A stretch of 46,796 bases of DNA from contig WJJT01000041.1 in assembly GCA_014729555.1 (NCBI GenBank), positions 1 through 46,796 on the forward strand. Reading direction: 5' to 3'. Every line of letters starts with the position of its first letter. Position 1 is the first letter of the stretch. Source of the DNA: Candidatus Woesearchaeota archaeon. GTDB taxonomy: Archaea; Nanobdellota; Nanobdellia; Woesearchaeales; ARS49. This document shows, in pieces, positions 17,515-26,926 of this stretch. Under the pieces are notes generated by a model. That model was not told the DNA's origin and searched no databases. It saw only the letters and a list, made by a program, of their open reading frames with translations. A program made the translations under genes and the position numbers.

Positions 17515-19313
17515 ACATCCCCCCTCATTTTGATGTACATTATTTCCAGCAGTATTATTATTCCTGCTGCAAGTATCAGTAATGGCTCTAGTTCTAGTTT
17601 TCTTGTCTCTTTTACCGGTTTTAGCTCGAATTCTGTTGATTTTGCTCCAAGTATTGTTTCTGCGTTTATGTCTGATTCTTTTTCATCAAGCAGGTTTGCT
17701 GCGATTTTTCTGTCTTCAAGTTCATAGATTCCTGAGTTTTCCAGTATTATTGTTGCCTGTTTTACTGTTTTTACCGGCGTCTTTACTGCCTGCTCTCCTT
17801 CAAGTATCAGCGTGTCTTTTGTTTGGTAGTTCAGGTTTTTAAGGTCTAATTGTCCTGCGAGGTATCTCAGCAGCTCTGTCCAGAATATTGGGTAGCTGGG
17901 GGAGTACTTGAAGTCTGCTGTGCTTTCTGGTATTCCGTAATACACTATTTTTCCGCTTCCTGCTTTTCCAAGTGATATTATTGTGTCATTTCCAAGGGAT
18001 ACGATTGGGGTGAATCTCTTGTTTTGTTCTTTTGTTTTAAAGTGTGTTTTTATGCTTCCAAAGTCTATGTTTTTTGTGAACTTGTTAAGTTGTTCTACAG
18101 ATGCAAAACCGCCTTTTCCTTTTTCGGTTATTTTCAGCGGCAGCAGGTTTTTGTAGTTTATCTTGTCAGAGTTGTCCTGCACATGCACTACAACGCTTGC
18201 CCCGTTGTTTTCAACTGTGTGGTGTAGTGCGTCAAATGTTCCTGGAAGTATTTCATTCATGTCTATGTTGTGAAGTATGTAGACATCATACCCCTCTACA
18301 GGCACTACTGGCGGCTTTGTTATTGTTGCTTTTACATCTCCTGATGCCTCTAGTGCGTTTTTCAGGAATACAGATGCATTGTTTGTGACAAGGGCTGCTT
18401 TTGTTTTTTCTGTCTCTGGGGCGCTCAGGTATGCTAGGTTGTCTGTCTTAAAGTCGTCATCTGCTATTAATAGCATTTGTGTTATGCTGTTTGGTGTCTT
18501 GAATGTGAATGTTTCAGTGCTTTTTGCTCCAAGGTTTAGTTCTTTTTGATAGTCTCCTACCTTTAGTGTTGCGGTTCTTGCTGTGTCATCAAAGTTTTTT
18601 ATGTATACTGTTGCCTCTTCCCTGTCTGCTGCAAGGTCTATTATGCCTATGTTTGATGCTTTTTTCTCTGCCACATTCACAAAGTTTACTGCAAGCCCTT
18701 TTGCTTCTATTATTGATTTTGCTATGTTTGGTTCCTGGCCTCCTGTGTTTATGAAGTCGCTCAGCACTGTTACTGCGCCTTCTTTTCCAAGTGCTTCTCC
18801 TGCGAGTATTATTGAGTCTCCTATTCTTGATGTTGATTCTGTCGGCTGTGCCTTGTTTATGTATTTTGCTGCCTCTGATGCTGTTGCCTCTTTCACGATT
18901 ATTGACGGGACTTCTTTTGCAAGTATTATTGTGTTTTTTGCTCCAAGCATCTGTTTTGCCTTGTCTTTTGCCTTTTCAAACCTGCTGTATTTTCCTTCCA
19001 GGGCCTGCATTGAGGCGCTTGCATCAAGGACTATGACTGTGTTTTGTGCTGTTATGTCCTGCTGGTAGTTTGTGTATGGCTTTGCTATGCTTATTGCAAG
19101 AAGCAGGAGTATCAGGAGTTGTATGAGAAAGAGCCAGTCTCTTATGAATTTCTTGAAAAATGAGCTTAATTTGTTTCTGCCAGATGTCTGTATGAAGAAC
19201 ATGAGGCTTGGAATCTCTATTGTCTGCGGTCTTGGCCGTATTAAATAGAGCAGAATAAGAGGAATGAAACTTATCAGTGCTAATAATCCAATCATGCTCC
19301 CTATATGTATCAC
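17511..19313 (-). CDS. BatA-like N-terminal TM plus VWA protein
   Basis: IGLLALISFIPLILLYLIRPRPQTIEIPSLMFF; VIVLDASASMQALEGKYSRFEKAKDKAKQML; C-terminal TM; overlaps the next gene. Confidence 0.88.
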   Translation of the reverse strand: MIHIGSMIGLLALISFIPLILLYLIRPRPQTIEIPSLMFFIQTSGRNKLSSFFKKFIRDWLFLIQLLILLLLAISIAKPYTNYQQDITAQNTVIVLDASASMQALEGKYSRFEKAKDKAKQMLGAKNTIILAKEVPSIIVKEATASEAAKYINKAQPTESTSRIGDSIILAGEALGKEGAVTVLSDFINTGGQEPNIAKSIIEAKGLAVNFVNVAEKKASNIGIIDLAADREEATVYIKNFDDTARTATLKVGDYQKELNLGAKSTETFTFKTPNSITQMLLIADDDFKTDNLAYLSAPETEKTKAALVTNNASVFLKNALEASGDVKATITKPPVVPVEGYDVYILHNIDMNEILPGTFDALHHTVENNGASVVVHVQDNSDKINYKNLLPLKITEKGKGGFASVEQLNKFTKNIDFGSIKTHFKTKEQNKRFTPIVSLGNDTIISLGKAGSGKIVYYGIPESTADFKYSPSYPIFWTELLRYLAGQLDLKNLNYQTKDTLILEGEQAVKTPVKTVKQATIILENSGIYELEDRKIAANLLDEKESDINAETILGAKSTEFELKPVKETRKLELEPLLILAAGIIILLEIMYIKMRGDV

Positions 19314-19358
19314 TTTAAGAATGCGAGTATAAGACCGCCTATATATACCTTACGATTT

Positions 19359-19958
19359 TTATGGTGCTGAGCTGCGTCTTGTGAGTGTGTCTATATCTAT
19401 GGTTTTTGCAGGTATGTCTTTATCAGCTGCTTTTTTAGATCTTGCCAGCATTCCCTGCCTGATTGCCTCTCCCTGCAGAGATAATGGCTCGTCTGGCAGT
19501 GCGCTCTCTGCTTCAGGTTTTTCATAAGCAGTTATCTGTTCTGACAAAGGCACTGATACATAGGTTATTCTGCGTCCATTTATTGCAGCACTGTCTTTAT
19601 TCAATTCTGCTTGTGCGTCATAAAGCTGTTCTACGGCTGCCTGGTCCATTGCTAAAACTATCAGGTGGCTTGGGTCTCTTGGAGGATTTTGTATTGTTGC
19701 TGCAATATCCTGGGCGCTTTTAAGGCAGTTTGCAAGGCTGCTGTCTCTTGGAACAGGCTCAAAATTAATTATATTCTCTCCTATTGAATACAGAACAAGA
19801 TCATGGCTTACCAGAGTTTTGCCTGCATAAAATACGCCCATTAAAGGAGCATCTCCTTTCTGAATAAGATCTTTGATTATTGTAAAGCCTTGTGTAGACT
19901 TGTGTTCTTTTCCCAGAAACCGTTCTAGCCTTGCTATGTATCCATCCATTATCTTCAA
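19359..19958 (-). CDS. Hypothetical protein
   Basis: 199-aa ORF with coding-like composition and its own gene-sized slot; no family recognised. Confidence 0.6.
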   Translation of the reverse strand: MKIMDGYIARLERFLGKEHKSTQGFTIIKDLIQKGDAPLMGVFYAGKTLVSHDLVLYSIGENIINFEPVPRDSSLANCLKSAQDIAATIQNPPRDPSHLIVLAMDQAAVEQLYDAQAELNKDSAAINGRRITYVSVPLSEQITAYEKPEAESALPDEPLSLQGEAIRQGMLARSKKAADKDIPAKTIDIDTLTRRSSAP

Positions 19959-20030
19959 CCTGCAATTTTATATAAATTATATAAAGATAGTGTGTTGGAG
20001 TATATAAATATTTCGGTGATGTTAGGGGTA

Positions 20031-21131
20031 TTATTCAAAGAATTTAGCTGTTTCCTTGAAATTTCCTTTTGTGTGCGGCAGTGCAAGCATCAATAGAATT
20101 CTTGCTTTTGGGCTTGTTAAATCCCCTGCCAGTATTGCTCCTGCTTTTTGCAGTGTCTCTCCTCCTCCTTTGTCTCCGTATATTGGCCACACACCGCCGT
20201 GGTAAACCCTTGTTGTTATTGCCACTGGTACTCCTTTGCCCATTGCATACTCTATTGCTTCATAGACTTTTGCATTCACGTTTCCTGCCCCTACTGCTTC
20301 AACAACTATTGCTTTTGCTCCTGTGTCAACAGCATATCTTACAAACCTGCCGTCATCGCCTGCATATGATTTAAGCAGTGCCACCTCTGGCAGTTTTTCT
20401 GGCAATGGTATTTTTTGTCTTTCTGGAGCTTCATTATACCTGTGTACTTTTCCTTGTTCTATGTATCCAAGGTAGCCGTGTTCTCCTGAGTTAAAGGTCT
20501 GGACATTTGTTGATTGTGTTTTTCTTACGTTTCTTGCTGAATTGATGTACTGGTTCATTGTTACTGTTACTCCTAAATCTTTTGCCTCTGGTGATGCTGC
20601 CTGCAGTACTGCATTGTAGATGTTTGCCGGCCCGTCTGGGGAAAGGTCGCTTGCGTCTCTCATTGCTCCTGCAAAAACCACTGGCTTGCTGCTTTGCAGT
20701 GTTAGGTCAAGAAAGTATGCGCCTGTTGCTATTGTGTCTGTTCCATGCGTTACCACTGCTCCTGATGTTTTTGGGTCTTTGAGCAGTCCATCAACTGTCC
20801 TGCTTAGTCCTGCCCAGAGCTCTGGGGTCATGTGTGAGCTGTCTATGTTTGAGTACTGCGCAACCTTTATGTTTGCAAGCTTCAGCAGTCCTGGAACTGC
20901 CTCAACAAGGTCTTTTCCGCTGACAGCAGGCACTGCCCCTCCTGTTTTTGGGTCTGTTTTTTCTGCAATTGTTCCGCCTGTGGTTATTATTGCAACTGTC
21001 GGCAGGTTAGGGTTATTGCCTGCAGAATCTATCTTCAGTTTTTGTGCAGGTGCTGAGGCAGCTGTATAAACAAGAATAAAGAATGCAAGGAAAACTATTG
21101 CTGTTGTTAGTTTTCTCATTTTTTCTTCCAT
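20031..21131 (-). CDS. ansB: L-asparaginase (type II-like) with N-terminal signal/anchor
   Basis: VAIITTGGTIAEKTDPKTGGAVPAVSGKDLVEAVPGL; GAVVTHGTDTIATGAYFLDLTL; N-terminal hydrophobic TTAIVFLAFFILVYTAASA. Confidence 0.92.
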   Translation of the reverse strand: MEEKMRKLTTAIVFLAFFILVYTAASAPAQKLKIDSAGNNPNLPTVAIITTGGTIAEKTDPKTGGAVPAVSGKDLVEAVPGLLKLANIKVAQYSNIDSSHMTPELWAGLSRTVDGLLKDPKTSGAVVTHGTDTIATGAYFLDLTLQSSKPVVFAGAMRDASDLSPDGPANIYNAVLQAASPEAKDLGVTVTMNQYINSARNVRKTQSTNVQTFNSGEHGYLGYIEQGKVHRYNEAPERQKIPLPEKLPEVALLKSYAGDDGRFVRYAVDTGAKAIVVEAVGAGNVNAKVYEAIEYAMGKGVPVAITTRVYHGGVWPIYGDKGGGETLQKAGAILAGDLTSPKARILLMLALPHTKGNFKETAKFFE

Positions 21132-22720
21132 TTGTCATGATATTCCTTTAGGATAAAGCTGATGTTCTTTCCTACATTTATGTAATCCTTGTCTGCCAGA
21201 TTTGCTAATGAGACCCGCAGTGACCATTTTGGTCCTGCAAACCCCTCTCCTGGAAGGCACACTGTTGCTCTTTCCTTTGCCAGCCTGAAAAGGAATTGGT
21301 CCATTACAAAGTTTTTCTGGATATATTCTGCAAATGCCCTGCCGTATTTTTTCTCTGCAACTTTTGCAATGTCAATCAGTGCATAGTAGTATGTGTGTTC
21401 AGAGCCTTTTGGCAGTGGAACTCCAAGGTTCTTGTACAGGTGCTTGACTCTTGTTTTTAGTATTGATTGTATTGATTTTTTGTATTTTTTCTTCTTGTCC
21501 ATCAGATAAAAGAGCGAGAACAGTGTCATTATTGTCTGCTGAGGCCCTGACAGGCCTCCTGTGTGTGCTAAGGCCACGTCTCTGCTGTCCATCTCCAGCC
21601 TGTCAATGAATTTTATCTTGTCTGGCTGTGTTGATGTCATCTGGTATCTTTTTCTTAGCTCTGCCTTGTCTTTTGCAGGCAGTTTTGCAAGCAGTTTGTC
21701 TATTATGTTGTCTTTGTGCAGCATTATTGCCCCTAGTCTCCAGCCTGTCACCCCAAAGAATTTAGAATATGAGTAAACGCATATTGTGTTGTGCGGAACC
21801 ATTTCTGCAAATGAGTTGAACTTATCAACAAAGGTTGCATACACTGTGTCAGTGAGCACTATCATGTCTTTTCTTTTCTTGATTATTTTTGCTATCTTGT
21901 TGAGTGTCTCTTTCTTGAGCTTGATTGATGTTGGGTTTGTCGGGTGCACCATGAAGAATGCCTTTATTTTCTTGTTTTTCAGCTTCTCCATTTCTGAATC
22001 AGGAACCTGCCATCCTTTTTCTTCATCCCCTTTAACATAGACTTCAACAAGGTTATAGTCTGACAGTGCTGGTATTTCCAGGTATGGTGAGAATATTGGT
22101 GTCATTATTGCGATAGAGTCTTTTTTCTTGAGTATTTTGTTTTCTTTCAGGGATTTAAAGACATACACCATTGCTGCTGTTGCTCCTTCTGTTGCAAACA
22201 GGTCAAAGTTTTTTACAAAATGCTTTTTGTCAGAGCACAGAACCTCTGCGAGGTATTCATTCACTATTTTTGCCATGTTTGGGAATATTCTTGGTGGTGA
22301 CGGATAAAAGTCCCCTCTTGCTGCGTCAGTCATCTCATCAACAAAGCCATCTGGGTTTAGCTTGAATTTTTTTTCTGCAAATGATATTGATTTTTTCAAA
22401 AAGCCTGCCCCCTCCCCTTTTTGCTTTGCAAGAAACCTGTTGAGTTTTTTTGCAATGCCTTTTTTGTCAGGCCTCATGCCAAGGTCTTTTTTGGATGTTT
22501 GTTTGCCTGCTTCTTGTGTTGCAAACAGGTTTAGGTGGCTGAACCCCTCTCTCGCAGTTGTGTTCAGGAAGTTTGGGTTTCCTCTTCCTGCATTGAGAAA
22601 TGGTATCTTGTTTTTTTTTGCAGACGCCTCTGCCATCTTGATAAAGACGTTTTTTATTTCAAATGGGCTCATCTGCAGGTATTCCCGCATTTTTTGGCTG
22701 GGTTTCATTTTGCCTGCCAC
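21116..22720 (-). CDS. asd: Aspartate 4-decarboxylase / aspartate aminotransferase-like PLP enzyme
   Basis: SPFEIKNVFIKMAEASAKKNKIPFLNAGRGNPNFLNTTAREGF; VYSYSKFFGVTGWRLGAIMLH; the 534-aa size fits the AspD family. Confidence 0.85.
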   Translation of the reverse strand: MAGKMKPSQKMREYLQMSPFEIKNVFIKMAEASAKKNKIPFLNAGRGNPNFLNTTAREGFSHLNLFATQEAGKQTSKKDLGMRPDKKGIAKKLNRFLAKQKGEGAGFLKKSISFAEKKFKLNPDGFVDEMTDAARGDFYPSPPRIFPNMAKIVNEYLAEVLCSDKKHFVKNFDLFATEGATAAMVYVFKSLKENKILKKKDSIAIMTPIFSPYLEIPALSDYNLVEVYVKGDEEKGWQVPDSEMEKLKNKKIKAFFMVHPTNPTSIKLKKETLNKIAKIIKKRKDMIVLTDTVYATFVDKFNSFAEMVPHNTICVYSYSKFFGVTGWRLGAIMLHKDNIIDKLLAKLPAKDKAELRKRYQMTSTQPDKIKFIDRLEMDSRDVALAHTGGLSGPQQTIMTLFSLFYLMDKKKKYKKSIQSILKTRVKHLYKNLGVPLPKGSEHTYYYALIDIAKVAEKKYGRAFAEYIQKNFVMDQFLFRLAKERATVCLPGEGFAGPKWSLRVSLANLADKDYINVGKNISFILKEYHDKWKKK

Positions 22721-24117
22721 ACTCTTCTTAATGCGAATATTATGAATGGTATCAGAAGCAGTGTAGTGATTCCTCCTATTGTTATTGTAAGGTATGCTGT
22801 TGTGTCAACCACGTGAAGCTGTGCAGGCGGCAGGAATGCTATTACAAAGCCGAATGCAAGTGTTGCAAGGCCTGTTATTGATAACAGCCATATGCCGAAC
22901 CATCCTCCTGGTATTTTGTATGCTCTTTTTGCTTTTGGCATTGTGTATCTCAGTTTTAGGCACGCCAGTATCATAAGTGCATACATGAAGAAGTATATGC
23001 AGCACGCGACTGCATTTGCCATCCAGAATGCTGTGTTTAATTTTGGCATGAGCAGCAGCCCGCACCCGATCAGTGAAATTACTGCTGCCTGGACAATCAA
23101 TAATCTTGTTGGTATTCCTTTTTTGTTTGCTTTGTTAAAGAATTTAGGGAGTGCTCCTGTTTTTGCGCTTGCATAAACTGCTTTTACAGGGCCGAGTGTC
23201 CATGTTGTTATCTCTCCTATTGCGCCGATTGCTGTCAGTATGCCGAGCACTGGAACAAGCCATGCCAGGTGGAATTGGTGAAAGAATACCTTGAATGCCT
23301 CCATTATTCCTGATGCAAGGCTTATCTGCTGCTGCGGGACTACTGCTGCAACTGACAGTGAGCCGAGTATGTTTAGTGCAAGCCCGAGAATCACTACAAA
23401 AAGGATTGCAAGAGGATAGCTTCTTTTTGGGTTTGTTACCTCATTTGCATGGCTTCCTGAGACCTCTATTCCTGTGAATGTTCTCATAAAGCCTACTAAT
23501 AATACCAGTGTTGTGAGCTTGCTTAGGTCTGGTATCATGTTTTTTGTTGAGAGTGTCATGTCAAGATGGAGTGGGTTTCCTGTCAGCCAGTAAACTATTC
23601 CAAATATGATTATCAGTGCTCCTGGAATCAGGACCCCGAGCAGGAAGCCGAATGTGCTTACTTTTCCAGATGCTTTCAGCCCCCTGAAGTTGAATATTGT
23701 TGTTCCCCATGTCAGGAGCAGTACAATCAGTGCCATGAACAGCTTGTTGTGCGCAAGTGCTGGCATGAAAACAAATGCAAGGCTTCCTCCTACAAAGTAA
23801 AGCATTGGTATGCTTCCTATCATCATGTAGCACCACTGGAGCCAGCTGCTCACAAACCCGAACCTTTCCCCAAATGCTGCTTTTACCCATGCAAATATTC
23901 CTCCTTGTTTTGGCAGCAGTGTTGCCAGCTCTGCTGACACCAGTGCTACTGGTATGAAGAATCCTATTGCAGCAAACAGTGCAAAGAATATCATATGCAT
24001 TCCTGTTTCTGCTTCTGTTGGAAAATTACGAACGCTTATTACGATTGCAGAAGAGATCATGATAAGTGTGAACAGGCTTATCTTGTTTTTTATTGCTGAA
24101 AGATGTTTTTTCACCAT
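22705..24117 (-). CDS. APC-superfamily amino acid permease/antiporter (GadC-like)
   Basis: NFPTEAETGMHMIFFALFAAIGFFIPVALVSAELATLLPKQGGIFAWVKAAFGERFGFVSSWLQW; about 12 hydrophobic segments. Confidence 0.9.
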   Translation of the reverse strand: MVKKHLSAIKNKISLFTLIMISSAIVISVRNFPTEAETGMHMIFFALFAAIGFFIPVALVSAELATLLPKQGGIFAWVKAAFGERFGFVSSWLQWCYMMIGSIPMLYFVGGSLAFVFMPALAHNKLFMALIVLLLTWGTTIFNFRGLKASGKVSTFGFLLGVLIPGALIIIFGIVYWLTGNPLHLDMTLSTKNMIPDLSKLTTLVLLVGFMRTFTGIEVSGSHANEVTNPKRSYPLAILFVVILGLALNILGSLSVAAVVPQQQISLASGIMEAFKVFFHQFHLAWLVPVLGILTAIGAIGEITTWTLGPVKAVYASAKTGALPKFFNKANKKGIPTRLLIVQAAVISLIGCGLLLMPKLNTAFWMANAVACCIYFFMYALMILACLKLRYTMPKAKRAYKIPGGWFGIWLLSITGLATLAFGFVIAFLPPAQLHVVDTTAYLTITIGGITTLLLIPFIIFALRRVWQAK

Positions 24118-24168
24118 TTTTGCCTCTTTTTTTGGTTTTTTGGTTTTGTGAATATAAAAGTGTTTTGT

Positions 24169-25122
24169 TTAAAGTGTCATCATTCCGAGTTTTGCAAGCA
24201 CATATGCAATATACACCAGCATTAAGGTGACTGCCTCTCTTTTTTCCAGTTTCATCTTTGTTCTTAGCAGGAAGACGGCGAGTACTGATACCCCTATCAT
24301 TATTGGTATGTCAAATTCTATCAGTACATCGTTTACTGTGAATCCTTTTGCTATTGCAGAGCTCAGGCCTAGTGTGAAAAGTATATCAAATATGTTGCTT
24401 CCTATGAGGTTTCCTATTGAAAGGCTTCCTGCTTTTTTCATCACTGCATTTGCGCAGATTGTGAGTTCTGGAAGGCTTGTTCCAAATCCTACTATCAGCA
24501 GTCCTATGAATGTCTGGCTCAGGCCCCATATACTTGCAAGCGCCACTGCATTGTCTACTGTTACCTTTGCTCCGTATATAAGGAATATGAATCCTGCTAT
24601 GAGCGATACTGTGGCCCATATCATTTTTCCAAATCCTTTGTTATTTCTTATTTTTTGCGTTATTTTTTCTTCTCTTGTGACTGTCATGAAATAGAACGCG
24701 TATATTATGACCATTATCATGCCGTCCATTGCGCTTATCTGGCCGTCCAGGCCCATGAGCAGGTATACTGCTGCTGCTCCCACCATTATCAGTCCGTCTC
24801 TTAAGAACTCTCTTTTTGATATAATTACTGTGCCAAAGAGCCCGATGATCCCCAGAATTATTGTTGTCTGGCTGATTACTGTTCCTACTGTCTCTCCTGT
24901 TATGAGCCCTGATGTATCTATGCCTTGTAGTTTTTGCAGTGCAGCTGTTACGTTGATGAATAGTTCTGGCAGGTCGCTTCCTATTGCAAGGACTGTCAGC
25001 CCTATGAACATGTGAGATATTCTCAGTTTTTTGGCTATTGTTATTGCTCCTCTTGTTGTTAACTCAGAGCCCAGCCATAATACTGCCAGTCCTAATATAA
25101 GATATAATACTGCATACTGCAA
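24169..25122 (-). CDS. CaCA-family sodium/calcium exchanger
   Basis: Alpha repeats VLAIGSDLPELFINVTAAL and VGFGTSLPELTICANAVMKK...IGNLIGSNIFDILFTLGL. Confidence 0.93.
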   Translation of the reverse strand: MQYAVLYLILGLAVLWLGSELTTRGAITIAKKLRISHMFIGLTVLAIGSDLPELFINVTAALQKLQGIDTSGLITGETVGTVISQTTIILGIIGLFGTVIISKREFLRDGLIMVGAAAVYLLMGLDGQISAMDGMIMVIIYAFYFMTVTREEKITQKIRNNKGFGKMIWATVSLIAGFIFLIYGAKVTVDNAVALASIWGLSQTFIGLLIVGFGTSLPELTICANAVMKKAGSLSIGNLIGSNIFDILFTLGLSSAIAKGFTVNDVLIEFDIPIMIGVSVLAVFLLRTKMKLEKREAVTLMLVYIAYVLAKLGMMTL

Positions 25123-25158
25123 ATAATCACCTTTTTTTTTATGTCTTAAACATGCTTG

Positions 25159-26190
25159 TTATTTATTAAATTTTGGGTATGTTCCTGCTTCCATAAATAC
25201 TTTGTGTGTTTTTACTGCAATGCCTTTTTCTTTTTCAAGCATTTCTTTTGTTTCCATTTCTGCAGCTCCTAATGCAATTAGTTCATCTTTAAGGCTCATT
25301 ATTGCGACAGTGTCTCCTTTTTTGATTTCTTTGTGCAGTTTTGATATGCCTGGTGTTTTTAGGTCAGAGCCGTGGCACACTGTGTCTGCTGCATTGTCCA
25401 GTATCCATACTTTTGCCACTTGCGGTATTGCCTCTTCTACAGGCTTGATGTATTCTTTTATTGCAGGGGCTTTTTTTTCTTTTGCAAAATTTTGTTTTGC
25501 GGATTTTGAATCTTTGATTCCAGTTTTCCAGAGCCAGTATGCATCTGATAATTCCTGGAGTGTCACCATGTCTTTTTCTGTGAATGGCCCTGCTTTTGTT
25601 CTCGTCAATTGCGCCATGTGCGCTCCTGTCCCTAATTTTTTGCCGGCATCATGGCAGAATTTTCTTATGTATGTTCCTGCCTGGCACCCTATCCTGAAGA
25701 GAACATCCTGTTCCTCTATTTCAAGTATTTCTATGTAGTATATTTTTCTCTCCCTTATCTGTCTTTTTACTGCTGATTTTATCGGTGGAAGCTGTTTTAT
25801 GCTCCCAACAAATTCATCAAGAACCTTTTTGAGTTTTTTTGTGTCAACTGGCTTGTGCAGGTGCATTATGCCTATGTATTCTTTTCCTATCGGCAGGAGT
25901 GTCTGCACTATTCTTGTTGCTCTTCCCAGTGCCATTGGCAGCACTCCTGTCACTGCTGGGTCTAGTGTTCCAGAGTGTCCTGCTTTGCTGATGTGAAGTA
26001 TTTTCTGGACATACTCTGCAGCCTGGTGTGCTGTGGGCCCTTTTGGCTTGTTGATGTTTACAACACCGTAGTTTATCAGGACTTCCATAGGCCTTTCCTC
26101 TGGCCTGCATCCGCAGGAGGGGTCTGTCTCTGATTCTTTTTTTGTTAGAATTTCTCTTTTGATTGTTTCAAAAGGTAAAAGATTTTTCAT
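25159..26190 (-). CDS. cbf5: tRNA/rRNA pseudouridine synthase Cbf5 (TruB family, PUA domain)
   Basis: GVVNINKPKGPTAHQAAEYVQKILHISKAGHSGTLDPAVTGVLPMALGRATRIVQTLL; PUA-like C-terminus. Confidence 0.94.
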   Translation of the reverse strand: MKNLLPFETIKREILTKKESETDPSCGCRPEERPMEVLINYGVVNINKPKGPTAHQAAEYVQKILHISKAGHSGTLDPAVTGVLPMALGRATRIVQTLLPIGKEYIGIMHLHKPVDTKKLKKVLDEFVGSIKQLPPIKSAVKRQIRERKIYYIEILEIEEQDVLFRIGCQAGTYIRKFCHDAGKKLGTGAHMAQLTRTKAGPFTEKDMVTLQELSDAYWLWKTGIKDSKSAKQNFAKEKKAPAIKEYIKPVEEAIPQVAKVWILDNAADTVCHGSDLKTPGISKLHKEIKKGDTVAIMSLKDELIALGAAEMETKEMLEKEKGIAVKTHKVFMEAGTYPKFNK

Positions 26191-26204
26191 CGAGAGTTGG
26201 GTTA

Positions 26205-26750
26205 TTATTCCTTTTTTTCAGCAGGCTTTTCTTCTGCTGGTTCTTTCTTTGTCTCAGCCTTGGCTTCTTTTGTTTCTTCTTTTTTCTCTGGCTCTGCTTT
26301 TGTTTTTTCTTTTGCTCCCTCTTCTTTCTTTTCTTCTTTAGCTGGTTCTTCTTTTTTCTCTTCAGTTTTCTCTTCTTTTTTCTTTTTCTTCACAGGCGCT
26401 TTCTTGTCTTCTTTCTTTCCTGTGATTGTTTCTTTCATTTTGTCTGCTATCCCTTTTTTCTCTTCTTCTTGTTTCTTCTCTGCCACTATTTCCTTGCCAA
26501 AGATTTCTGCCCGCACTACTTCTTTCTCGTCTTTTTGAACATTTACTTTTATTTTTCCCGGCGGGTTTTTTATTCCGTGCTTCCATAATTCCTCATTAAG
26601 GTGTTTGCCAAGCCTTACATCTTCTGATTTCATGTGCTTGATCAGGAATTCTTTTATGGCTGTGGCTGCTTTTTTTGCTCTCCTGTATCTTGGAGCTTTC
26701 AGCCACTCTTTTCTCAGAGGTATTGTGTATGTTCTCTCTGTTTTTGCCAT
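26205..26750 (-). CDS. rpl31e: Ribosomal protein L31e with long Lys/Glu-rich C-terminal extension
   Basis: ERTYTIPLRKEWLKAPRYRRAKKAATAIKEFLIKHMK...VRLGKHLNEELWKHGIKNPPGKIKV, followed by a low-complexity KE tail. Confidence 0.92.
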   Translation of the reverse strand: MAKTERTYTIPLRKEWLKAPRYRRAKKAATAIKEFLIKHMKSEDVRLGKHLNEELWKHGIKNPPGKIKVNVQKDEKEVVRAEIFGKEIVAEKKQEEEKKGIADKMKETITGKKEDKKAPVKKKKKEEKTEEKKEEPAKEEKKEEGAKEKTKAEPEKKEETKEAKAETKKEPAEEKPAEKKE

Positions 26751-26751
26751 T

Positions 26752-26925
26752 TTATGCCTTTATTTTTGTCCTTCTCCAGCTTCTCTTGACTGTTGTGTGC
26801 CTTCCAGGGTGGACTCTTCTGCCTTTTCCGAATTTTTTTGGCACTGTCCAGTAGGGCGCCCATCTTGTCTGCCTGCCTGCTTTCACAAGCCTTTGTTTTC
26901 TGCTTGGGTGTTTGTATCGTGCCAT
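26752..26925 (-). CDS. rpl39e: Ribosomal protein L39e (absent from supplied ORF track)
   Basis: Manual translation: MARYKHPSRKQRLVKAGRQTRWAPYWTVPKKFGKGRRVHPGRHTTVKRSWRRTKIKA*; fits exactly between S19e and L31e. Confidence 0.93.
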   Translation of the reverse strand: MARYKHPSRKQRLVKAGRQTRWAPYWTVPKKFGKGRRVHPGRHTTVKRSWRRTKIKA

Positions 26926-26926
26926 T

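Noticed and set aside
26163-26588. 141-aa Phe-rich and 113-aa Ser/Phe-rich + strand ORFs
   Set aside because: Complement of the Lys/Glu-rich L31e tail; low-complexity artefact.
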